From NCBI GenBank assembly GCA_014384025.1, contig JACNGQ010000188.1:28432-92431 (forward strand): 64,000 nt of DNA, given 5' to 3'. Both the position numbers and the translations under genes were made by a program. Source of the stretch: Planctomycetota bacterium. Its GTDB lineage: Bacteria > Planctomycetota > Phycisphaerae > Sedimentisphaerales > Anaerobacaceae. The notes beneath the pieces are model-generated. The model saw only the letters and a list, made by a program, of their open reading frames with translations. It was not told the origin of the DNA and did no database searches. Positions 54,969 to 62,535 of this stretch are shown in pieces (position 1 is the first letter of the stretch; each line of letters begins with the position of its first letter).

Positions 54969-55155
54969 TGTTAAGACCTTTCAGATTCGTAAAACTAAGT
55001 TTTTTACTGGAATGACTGATTATAGGTAAACCCCGTTAGAAGTCAACGGACTACTTCTAACGGGGTAAAGATCGCACAATTACTATTGAAAAATATCCTG
55101 TAGAGATTCAAACAAAGGTATATGAGAAAAAATATGAAAAATTTTTATTTTTCTA

Positions 55156-55190
55156 TTGACATTATGTGTTACATATGTAACAATTGTAAA
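55156..55190 (+). promoter_or_regulatory. BlaI-type operator overlapping a promoter
   Basis: TTGACA (55156-55161), 17-base spacer, AACAAT gives a fair promoter. Inside it lies the perfect 16-bp palindrome TGTTACATATGTAACA (55167-55182), with further TGTAA/TTACG words to ~55197. A BlaI/MecI dimer should bind here and shut off its own operon. Confidence 0.7.
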
Positions 55191-55220
55191 TGTTACGCTT
55201 GTAATAGTAAGGAGACTGGT

Positions 55221-55610
55221 ATGAAAAAGACGCCTAATATTTCAGAAGCCGAGTGGGAAGTTATGAAGGTGCTGTGGAGCACTTCACCAGCGACCGCCAA
55301 CGATATCGTTAAAAAACTGTCGGGAAAGACCCATTGGAAGCGGGAGACCATAAGGACGCTGATTAACCGGCTGGTTCAGAAGAAGGCTCTGGCTTTTGAG
55401 AAAAAGGGCAGGCAGTATCACTATTTCCCATTAGTTACAGAAAGTGAATGTGTAAAGGCAGAGACAAAGTCATTTCTCAAGAGATTCGGTAAAAGCTCGG
55501 TCGAGCCGATGCTGGCGGCCTTTGTGGAAGAGGAAAAACTTTCCCCGGAACGACTCGGGCGGCTTCGGCGCATCCTGAAAGAGGCCGCCGAGAAGAATAA
55601 AAAGAAGTAA
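55221..55610 (+). CDS. BlaI/MecI-family repressor
   Basis: 129 aa from ATG 55221 (AAGGAG upstream); the frame is open from 55122 but that covers the operator. Winged helix: ISEAEWEVMKVLWSTSPATA, ETIRTLINRLVQKKAL, GRQYHYFPLV; a C-terminal dimerisation helix follows. It represses its own operon until cleaved or released. 25 bp before the BlaR1-like sensor gene. Confidence 0.93.
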   Translation: MKKTPNISEAEWEVMKVLWSTSPATANDIVKKLSGKTHWKRETIRTLINRLVQKKALAFEKKGRQYHYFPLVTESECVKAETKSFLKRFGKSSVEPMLAAFVEEEKLSPERLGRLRRILKEAAEKNKKK

Positions 55611-55635
55611 TCACAATAACGAGAGGGCTTAAAAA

Positions 55636-57717
55636 ATGGAGGCCTTAAATACACAGTTATTGCAGTTCTTCGATAAGCTCTTGTGGATTAGCATACAGAG
55701 CAGCGTGCTGATTATTTTGATTGTCCTTGTCCAGATAGTCCTGCGGCGCAGATTGGGGATTCGCTGGCATTACTTTCTATGGGGACTGCTGTTGATACGC
55801 CTGGCGATACCATGGCTGCCGGAGAGCAAGATAAGCATATTCAACTTAATTCCAAAATCCATTCAACAAGGGCGGTTAATTGAATCCGTTTCAAAACCTC
55901 AGAATGATCGTTATATGGGTTATTATTTATATGCAGAATCTGCGGAAGACCAAGAGATACAACAGGAAAGTGACACTAAAGCTGTCTTTGTTGGATTTAT
56001 ACCTAAGCTGCCTATGCTCTGGCTGGCCGGAGTTCTGGTTATGGCCGGTTATGTTTGTGTGCGAAACATCAGTCTGTGGCTGATGGTGAAGCGTGAGAGG
56101 CCGATTACGGAGCAGGAGATTCTCGACTTGCTGGAAGACTGCAAGATGGAGATGGGCGTCCAGACAATCATAGGCGTTGTTGTAAGTGATAAGATAAAAA
56201 GTCCCGCTCTTTTCGGATTTATCCGGCCACGGCTGCTGCTTCCGCAGGGCATGCTCGAAGCTTACGGTCTTGAAGAACTGCGTTATGTTTTTATCCACGA
56301 ATTGGCCCATCTAAGGCAGCGTGATATTTATTTCGGCTGGCTGATGGCACTGCTTCAAGTTGCGCACTGGTTTAATCCATTGATGTGGTTCGCATTCGGG
56401 CGGATGCGGGCCGACCGTGAACTGGCCTGTGACGGCTTGGCGATTTCAATGATGGGCGCCGATGAGCCGCCCAGATATGGACAGACCATGGTTAATATTT
56501 TGGAGAATTTTTCCCAGGTGCGTTATATGCCCTCAGTGGCGGGCATATTAGAAGATAAATCTCAAATTGAAAGGAGAATTAAGATGATTGCTGATTACAA
56601 AAAGACCTCGCGCTCACGGTGGGCCGGGGCAATGCTGCTTCTTGCAGTATTAGCTTGCGTAGTCCTGACTAACGCCTATATAGCCAAGGCGGACTTCACA
56701 TTCAGTACACCCACTAAGCTTGGACCAGCCATTAACAGTCAGGCTGCCGATGGTGACGCAAGTATCTCAGATGATGGATTAGAACTTTTCTTCGAGGGTC
56801 GCCGACCAGATGGGTACGGTAGAGGCGATATTTACGTCTCGACACGTGCAAAGATAGGCGACCCTTGGGGTGAAGCAGTGAATCTCGGGCCCCAGATAAA
56901 CGGCTCCGCATGGGACAATACCCCGGACATATCGTCTGATGGTCTTACGCTCTACTTTACTTCCACCCGTTCGGGCAATTGGGACCTATGGGTAACAACA
57001 CGTGCAACGAAAGAAGATCCCTGGGAAGGACCGATGAATCTTGGGCCAACTGTCAACAGTTCGGCTGAAGATTTTGGCCAAAGTATCTCAGGTGACGGCC
57101 TGGAACTCTACTTTGCATCCAATCGGTCAGGTGGGTCCGGGCTTCGCGATATCTGGGTGACTAAGCGAGCAACGAAAGACGACCCCTGGGGTGAACCAGA
57201 GAATCTTGGATCAGCAGTAAACAGTTCACGTGAAGAGGCTATGCCAGATATCTCGCCTGACGGCCTTACACTTTTCTTTTGCGATTACATGGGAGGACCA
57301 CATAGGCCTGGAGGGTATGGAGGTCAGGACATATGGGTTTCGACGAGAGCCTCGAAAGATGATCCATGGGAAGAATCAGTGAATCTTGGGCCAATTGTCA
57401 ACAGTTCATCATTTGACTTTTCGCCAAACATCTCTGCCGATGGTTCCACCCTTTATTTTACCTCTACCCGTGGTGGAGCTACACTTTTCGAAGTGGTCGA
57501 CATTTGGGAAGTGCGAATTCTGCCGGTTGTTGATTTTAACGGTGATGGGATTGTTGACAGCGCAGATGTAGGCATGATGGTGGACTTCTGGCATACAGAT
57601 GAGCCGTTATATGATATTGCCCCGCTTCCTTACGGTGATGGGATAGTGGATGTTAAGGACCTTGTCCTGCTTGCCGAGCATTTGACGGTTGCAACGGATG
57701 ATCCTAATCTGCCTTAG
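55636..57717 (+). CDS. BlaR1-like M56 metalloprotease fused to a beta-propeller and a dockerin
   Basis: 693 aa. BlaR1-type membrane domain (helices about 18-37, 45-60, 125-150, and 325-345) with zinc motif HELAH (221-225) followed by FNPLMWFAFGRMRADRELACD, the classic M56 layout. After the last helix the outside part is not a penicillin-binding domain: five blades of PD40/WD40-like propeller (about 352-635; NLGPxINSxxxD ... ISxDGLxLYFxSxRxG ... DIWVxTRA) and a dockerin pair (about 637-685: FNGDGIVDSADVG ... YGDGIVDVKDLV). The sensed ligand is probably a surface or polymer, not a beta-lactam. GAGGGC precedes ATG. Confidence 0.88.
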   Translation: MEALNTQLLQFFDKLLWISIQSSVLIILIVLVQIVLRRRLGIRWHYFLWGLLLIRLAIPWLPESKISIFNLIPKSIQQGRLIESVSKPQNDRYMGYYLYAESAEDQEIQQESDTKAVFVGFIPKLPMLWLAGVLVMAGYVCVRNISLWLMVKRERPITEQEILDLLEDCKMEMGVQTIIGVVVSDKIKSPALFGFIRPRLLLPQGMLEAYGLEELRYVFIHELAHLRQRDIYFGWLMALLQVAHWFNPLMWFAFGRMRADRELACDGLAISMMGADEPPRYGQTMVNILENFSQVRYMPSVAGILEDKSQIERRIKMIADYKKTSRSRWAGAMLLLAVLACVVLTNAYIAKADFTFSTPTKLGPAINSQAADGDASISDDGLELFFEGRRPDGYGRGDIYVSTRAKIGDPWGEAVNLGPQINGSAWDNTPDISSDGLTLYFTSTRSGNWDLWVTTRATKEDPWEGPMNLGPTVNSSAEDFGQSISGDGLELYFASNRSGGSGLRDIWVTKRATKDDPWGEPENLGSAVNSSREEAMPDISPDGLTLFFCDYMGGPHRPGGYGGQDIWVSTRASKDDPWEESVNLGPIVNSSSFDFSPNISADGSTLYFTSTRGGATLFEVVDIWEVRILPVVDFNGDGIVDSADVGMMVDFWHTDEPLYDIAPLPYGDGIVDVKDLVLLAEHLTVATDDPNLP

Positions 57718-57769
57718 CCTTGTAATGTACTGAGCCTGAGCAGAGGTGCCGAGGGATTATCAGCCGTTA

Positions 57770-57807
57770 GCCGTTAGCTTTGAGCTTTTGGCTAACGGCT
57801 TTTTTTA
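57770..57807 (+). terminator. Rho-independent terminator after the BlaR1-like gene
   Basis: GCCGTTAGC (57770-57778) pairs with GCTAACGGC (57791-57799), then eight T-rich bases. Closes the BlaI/BlaR1 operon. Confidence 0.85.
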
Positions 57808-57881
57808 TAAAGACGCTGTTGCCGGATAAACCGATAAAGAATCAAATGTCAGTTTCAGGATGACCTGACATTAAAAATCAT

Positions 57882-57911
57882 ATACGTAAAGCGCGTACGC
57901 GCTTTACGTAT
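57882..57911. repeat. 30-bp perfect palindrome (copy 3)
   Basis: Identical to 37746-37775, 20 kb away, and again in an intergenic gap (after the BlaR1 terminator, before the nucleotidyltransferase). A dispersed site recognised by some protein is likely. Confidence 0.92.
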
Positions 57912-57981
57912 TATGATTATGAATCAATTAAAGTGAAATTGCAAAATGTGCTTTAGCCCGGCCATGAGGAGGATTGTCGCG

Positions 57982-58428
57982 TTAATCTTCACCGAGGGCT
58001 TCAATGTCGGCCAGGTCCTTTTTTCTTCCGAGGGCTTTTTTGTTGGCAAGGAATTCTTTACGGCCAAGGAAATAGACCGGCACATCACCGTAAGTCCCCT
58101 TAACTTTGCCTGAGTAAGCCTGATGCCAGGGAACATCCGTTAGCGAAGTGAGCAAATCCACACGAACAGGGGGAACGCCAAGCTGGATGACCTGGTCCGG
58201 CTGCTGGAAATCTGATTTGTCCAAATCCAGAGAGCCGAAGCCGAATTCCTGAAGGACGGCTAAAATTCTCTCGGCATTTTCGGGGTCGGGTTTTACGAAG
58301 ATATCAATATCGCCGGTGAATCGAGGTACACCATGGAAGGCAAGTGCATAAGCCCCGACAATAACATAATCAACATTATGAGCGTTTAACAACTCGAGCA
58401 GTTCTTTGAAGTCCGGCTGTATTTCCAT
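57982..58428 (-). CDS. DUF6036/nucleotidyltransferase-like protein
   Basis: 148 aa. Nucleotidyltransferase motif VGAYALAFHGVPRFTGDIDIFV (G-[GA]-x-A...D-x-D at about 24-45) and a later Asp in VRVDLLTSLTDV. The fold is of the AbiEii/MNT type used by toxins and resistance enzymes. It overlaps the upstream small gene by 53 bp, so the two are coupled. A toxin-antitoxin role is possible. Confidence 0.78.
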   Translation of the reverse strand: MEIQPDFKELLELLNAHNVDYVIVGAYALAFHGVPRFTGDIDIFVKPDPENAERILAVLQEFGFGSLDLDKSDFQQPDQVIQLGVPPVRVDLLTSLTDVPWHQAYSGKVKGTYGDVPVYFLGRKEFLANKKALGRKKDLADIEALGED

Positions 58429-58558
58429 AATAGTACTTTCTTAAGTGCTCAACGGCTGCGATCCTCTCTTGCGGTGTCTTACTTAGCCAGTAATTCAGAG
58501 AATCTTTAACGTTAGACCAGTCCTTCAAACTACACTTTACAGCGACTTTTTCTATCAT
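58376..58558 (-). CDS. Small partner of the nucleotidyltransferase
   Basis: 60 aa, basic C-terminus, containing TPQERIAAVEHLRKYYYGN, a motif seen in small proteins encoded next to nucleotidyltransferases. Its stop lies 53 bp inside the next gene. It may be the antitoxin or a substrate-binding helper; no domain is firmly recognised. Confidence 0.7.
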   Translation of the reverse strand: MIEKVAVKCSLKDWSNVKDSLNYWLSKTPQERIAAVEHLRKYYYGNTAGLQRTARVVKRS

Positions 58559-58763
58559 AACTATATGTTAATAAAATCACCATGCACAGTAAAGGATATT
58601 TTAGAAACTTCAAACGATGCTCTGTACCGTATGTTCGTAAAGCAGTGAGTTACATACGCTCCAAAGCTTCAGTGATAAATTGATGCTGCGCATCATCTAT
58701 AACCGGCAATTCGGGGGATATTTCTTGACTGAATTCTGTGATATTGTATAATATTAGTTAGTT
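58559..58763. other. Intergenic stretch before the C10 peptidase leader
   Basis: No gene seen beyond a 34-codon frame at ~58580 with no ribosome binding site. The promoter at 58725-58752 lies here. Confidence 0.4.
58725..58752 (+). promoter_or_regulatory. Sigma-70-type promoter for the C10 peptidase unit
   Basis: TTGACT (58725-58730), 16-base spacer, TATAAT (58747-58752), the best housekeeping promoter seen in the window. It predicts a start near 58760 and a leader of ~165 bases before ATG 58926. Confidence 0.72.
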
Positions 58764-58916
58764 ATGGGGGCCTCCTGTATTGAGTACGGGGTAAAGCCCA
58801 AAGAGACGTATGGGGCATGGAGAAGAAAGGGTATGCAATTCAGGTTTTTTGCTTACTGTTATCGCTGTGATTTTCCCGCAAATAAGTATGTGCCAGAGGT
58901 ATTAGATGTTTTTTGA
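58764..58916 (+). CDS. Candidate 50-aa leader ORF before the C10 peptidase
   Basis: ATG 58764, 12 bases after the -10 hexamer, reads 50 codons to TGA 58916, 9 bases before the peptidase ATG. The product is rich in aromatic and basic residues with three Cys (CIEYGVKPKETYGAWRR, then FRFFAYCYRCDF). If transcription starts near 58760 it would be leaderless. It could be a real small protein or an RNA leader that happens to be open. Confidence 0.35.
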   Translation: MGASCIEYGVKPKETYGAWRRKGMQFRFFAYCYRCDFPANKYVPEVLDVF

Positions 58917-58925
58917 GGACAGGCA

Positions 58926-61031
58926 ATGAGACGCACAGGTACGGCTTTGGTATTTATTTTGGTGGTGCTGCTGTTGTGCGGCGGCCTGTGGGGGCGTCCG
59001 ACGACAGCGGACGAGGCCGGGATGGTTGTGGCGGGATGGCTCAAGGTCAATGCCCGGCCGCTTGGTACGGAACTTGGCCGGGAAGTGATAAGTGTCGAGA
59101 CATTCACTGATGATGATAACCAGCCGGCGTATTACATCGTCTATTTGGAACCTTCAGGATTTGTAGTTGTATCGGCGGACGATTTGGTAGAGCCGATTAT
59201 CGCTTTTGCGGGCGAAGGGGTTTTTGAGCCGTCTGATGAGAATCCGTTAGGGGCCCTGGTGAGGCGCGATATTGAGGGGCGGATTGCAGGGGTTCGCAAT
59301 ACCATCGGGCTGAAGATGGTAAATCCCGCCGGACCTCAATTCAAATGGAGGCACTTTATCGATGTTGGGGAGAATTCCGAAAATGGAATTTCTTTATTGG
59401 GGACCAATTCGATTTCGAGTGTTCGCGTCGAGCCGTTCGTGAAAAGTAAATGGGGCCAGACTACGACGTGCGGTGAGGTTAGCTTTAACTATTATACACC
59501 CGGTAACTATCCATGCGGATGTACCGCGACGGCCATGGCGCAGCTTATGCGGTATCATGAATATCCGAACGGCAGGGCGAGTGTGGGCAGGAAGCGGTTC
59601 GAGATTAAGGTCGATGATATTTCGGAGTATGTATATACGCGCGGCGGTAACGGCAACGGCGGGCCGTATCAATGGTCGCTGATGGAGCTTGAGCCCGACT
59701 GCGAAACGACGCTGGAGCAGCGGGAGGCCATTGGGGCGCTGTGTTATGATGCGAGCGTGGCGGCAAAGACGGAATATTCGGACGGCGCTTCGAGTTCCAA
59801 CCTGAGAGACGCAAGGAGTGCGTTGCTGGGTACTTTCATGTACAGTAATGCCGTGCGCGGCCGGGAAGAAGATGGTACTATCAGCCGCGAGGCGCTGAAT
59901 GATATGGTCAACACCAATCTCGATGCGGGTTATCCTGTGATATTCGGTATCATTAAGGATGACTCCGAGGCCGGCCATGCCGTTGTTGCCGATGGATATG
60001 GTTATGATTTCTCGACGCTCTATCACCATATTAATATGGGATGGAACGGCAGTGATGATATATGGTACAACCTGCCTGAGATTGATTACTCTGCTTCGGA
60101 CTACTATAACGTTATTCACGGATGCATATATAATATTTACACCTATGGCTCGGGCGAGATAATCAGCGGGCAGATAACCGATTTGTCCCGGGAGCCCGTC
60201 AGAGGTGCTACCGTAATAGCACGAGGCTTCGGCGGGCCATATACCGCGGTGACGAATGAGAAGGGCATCTATGCGATTGTGAAGGTCAACGCATATTCGA
60301 CGTACACTCTCAGCGTTATAAAACCCGGGTACGGTTTTACAGAAAGGGAGGTAACAACAGGCAGGTCAGGGGACATTCAGAATGTCTCGGGGAACAGGTG
60401 GGGCGTTGATTTTGTAGGAGGCGATGCAGCCGCAGGTTATACTTCCGACTATTCCATGGAAGATTTTGAGATGGCGGATTTCACCAAGTTTGCATGGGTA
60501 AACTCCGGAGATGGTAACTGGGACATTACGTTTCTGGAGCGGTATGCCGGAACTTACGGCGCCGAGACGGGAAAAATCAATCACGATGAGAGTGTAACTC
60601 TCAGGGTTAGCGTTGAATGTACATCGGGAGATATTACGTTCTATCGTAAAGTTTCTTCCGAGCCGGCCTGTGATTATTTGAAATTCTACATCGACGGAGT
60701 AGAAATGGTCAGATGGTCGGGAATGGAGGACTGGGATGCGGTAAGCTTTCCGGTGACAGCGGGCACGAGGACTTTCGAGTGGACATATTCGAAGGATGGC
60801 TCCATATCCAGAGGTTCCGATACGGCCTGGATTGATGAAATAGTATTTCCATTAGATTATGGTAAGCTCTGTGATTTTGACGGTAACGGCATGGTTGATT
60901 TTATTGACTTTGCTTTTCTTGCGGGCCGGTGGATGGGGCGAAGTACATCCGATTCGGCGGACCTCAATGGTGACGGCGGGGTGGATTGTGAGGACCTTAA
61001 TATATTTGCTGAAAACTGGCTTGCGGATTGA
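58926..61031 (+). CDS. Exported C10-family (streptopain-like) peptidase with dockerin
   Basis: 701 aa. Signal peptide about 6-24, propeptide (about 25-165), C10 catalytic domain (about 166-400) with Cys199 in CGCTATAMAQ and His351 in AGHAVVADGY. Then a carboxypeptidase-regulatory-like domain (about 412-475, GQITDLSREPVRGATVIA), a MAM/jelly-roll-like domain (about 490-640) and a C-terminal dockerin pair (DFDGNGMVDFIDFAFL, DLNGDGGVDCEDLNIF). The start has AGGACAGGCA before it. Digests proteins outside the cell; the dockerin would attach it to a surface cohesin. Confidence 0.9.
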   Translation: MRRTGTALVFILVVLLLCGGLWGRPTTADEAGMVVAGWLKVNARPLGTELGREVISVETFTDDDNQPAYYIVYLEPSGFVVVSADDLVEPIIAFAGEGVFEPSDENPLGALVRRDIEGRIAGVRNTIGLKMVNPAGPQFKWRHFIDVGENSENGISLLGTNSISSVRVEPFVKSKWGQTTTCGEVSFNYYTPGNYPCGCTATAMAQLMRYHEYPNGRASVGRKRFEIKVDDISEYVYTRGGNGNGGPYQWSLMELEPDCETTLEQREAIGALCYDASVAAKTEYSDGASSSNLRDARSALLGTFMYSNAVRGREEDGTISREALNDMVNTNLDAGYPVIFGIIKDDSEAGHAVVADGYGYDFSTLYHHINMGWNGSDDIWYNLPEIDYSASDYYNVIHGCIYNIYTYGSGEIISGQITDLSREPVRGATVIARGFGGPYTAVTNEKGIYAIVKVNAYSTYTLSVIKPGYGFTEREVTTGRSGDIQNVSGNRWGVDFVGGDAAAGYTSDYSMEDFEMADFTKFAWVNSGDGNWDITFLERYAGTYGAETGKINHDESVTLRVSVECTSGDITFYRKVSSEPACDYLKFYIDGVEMVRWSGMEDWDAVSFPVTAGTRTFEWTYSKDGSISRGSDTAWIDEIVFPLDYGKLCDFDGNGMVDFIDFAFLAGRWMGRSTSDSADLNGDGGVDCEDLNIFAENWLAD

Positions 61032-61067
61032 ACAAACGGCAAGGTAAAAGGACTGGAGACAAGCAAT

Positions 61068-62474
61068 ATGAACAGAAGAGATTTTCTTAGAAGTATCGGG
61101 CTGGCAGCAGCGGCGACGTTATCAGGGGATTTACGGGCAGCCGGGACGATACGGCCTAATATTTTGTTTATCATGACGGACCAGCAATTTGCTGATGCTT
61201 TGAGCTGCACGATGGGTCATGAATATATCAGGACGCCGAATATTGACAGCCTTGCGGCCAAGGGAATGCTATTCACGAAGGCATATTGCGCGAATCCCTT
61301 GTGTGTTCCGAACCGGACAAGTATATTTACCGGCCGTTATCCGCATGAGCACGGCAAGCAGATTAATTCGACGACAGCTATCGACGTAAAAGAATTTCCT
61401 AATATCGGGATGTTGCTTCGCAGAGCAGGTTATTCAACAGGTTATTTCGGCAAGTGGCATCTGCCTTATCCTTTTAAGAGAGCCACCGCGGAAGAAAGCG
61501 GTTACGATGAGACATTTGATGCCAAGGACTTTCAGATCGCAGCGCCGGCTATTGAGTTTATTAAGAAAAATAAAAGTAAGCCGTTCTTTGTTGTCTTCTC
61601 TTTGATGAATCCGCACAATATCTGTCAGTACGGCAGGAGCCAGCCTTTGCCTGATGGTGACATAGGAGAAGTGCCGGCGACAAAGAATTGTCCCCCTGCC
61701 CCGGCGAATCTTGAAAAGGCGAACAATCAATCAGATGCGCTGGAAGCCATCTGGCAGGCGAGGCTTAGAGCAAGATATAAAAATACGGATAAAAGAATGT
61801 TCGCTCCCCTTGAATTATGGGGCGCAGATGACTGGCGGAAGTATCGCTGGGCGTATTATCGAATGGTGGAACTTGCGGACAAAGAAATCGGCAGGGTATT
61901 GTCAACACTTCGCAGGGAGGGTCTGGAAGAGGACACTGCAATTATCTTTACTTCCGATCACGGTGACGGGATTGGTTCTCATCGGTGGGCGCAGAAGAAT
62001 ATGTTCTATGACGAATGTTCGAGGATTCCGTTTATCATCAGCCAGCCAGGTACAACGAGAGTTGGAACGAGCGATTTTCTGGTAAATAACGGTCTCGATA
62101 TAATGCCGACGATTTGTGATTACGCCGGTGCAAAGGTACCTGCGAAATGTAAAGGCCTCAGCCTGCGAGGAATCTCCGAAGGTAACAGGGCACAAAGGAA
62201 GCGAGAATATGTTGCGTGCTCTACCCGTTTCGTTCAGGACCTTAGAGGGGACGGCGGGCCGATTAATCTTGAGGGCAGAATGATACGTACTAAGGATTTT
62301 AAGTATTATATCTTCGATCATGGAAGACAGCCTGAGATGCTTATCGATATGAAAAACGATCCGGGCGAGATGGAAAACCTGGCGGGAAATCCTGATTATA
62401 AAAAGGTGCTGGCGGAACATCGCGAAATGTTTGTGAAATATAAAAAAGAAAGCGGTGACGGTTTTCTATCATAA
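61068..62474 (+). CDS. Tat-exported sulfatase
   Basis: 468 aa. Twin-arginine signal MNRRDFLRSIG at 1-11. Alkaline-phosphatase-superfamily sulfatase (COG3119-like): FIMTDQQ (metal Asp38), LCVPNRTSIFTGRYPHEHG with the formylglycine-site Cys79 in C-x-P-N-R (consensus is C-x-P-S/A-R), FGKWHLPY, FTSDHGDGIGSHRWAQKN (metal Asp/His). Likely removes sulfate from algal or host glycans. GGAGA precedes ATG. 37 bp after the C10 peptidase stop. Confidence 0.92.
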   Translation: MNRRDFLRSIGLAAAATLSGDLRAAGTIRPNILFIMTDQQFADALSCTMGHEYIRTPNIDSLAAKGMLFTKAYCANPLCVPNRTSIFTGRYPHEHGKQINSTTAIDVKEFPNIGMLLRRAGYSTGYFGKWHLPYPFKRATAEESGYDETFDAKDFQIAAPAIEFIKKNKSKPFFVVFSLMNPHNICQYGRSQPLPDGDIGEVPATKNCPPAPANLEKANNQSDALEAIWQARLRARYKNTDKRMFAPLELWGADDWRKYRWAYYRMVELADKEIGRVLSTLRREGLEEDTAIIFTSDHGDGIGSHRWAQKNMFYDECSRIPFIISQPGTTRVGTSDFLVNNGLDIMPTICDYAGAKVPAKCKGLSLRGISEGNRAQRKREYVACSTRFVQDLRGDGGPINLEGRMIRTKDFKYYIFDHGRQPEMLIDMKNDPGEMENLAGNPDYKKVLAEHREMFVKYKKESGDGFLS

Positions 62475-62483
62475 AAAATGAAA

Positions 62484-62523
62484 AAAGGCGCAAGCCTGAT
62501 TAAATCGATACCTGCGCCCTTTT
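62484..62523. terminator. Weak bidirectional terminator between convergent genes
   Basis: GGCGCA and TGCGCC pair across a long loop with A-rich left flank and T-rich right flank, serving either direction between the sulfatase and the FG-GAP protein gene. Confidence 0.5.
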
Positions 62524-62535
62524 ATATCTTTAAGA

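Noticed and set aside
58580..58685. 34-codon frame before the C10 peptidase leader
   Set aside because: No ribosome binding site or recognisable sequence, and it lies upstream of the predicted promoter.
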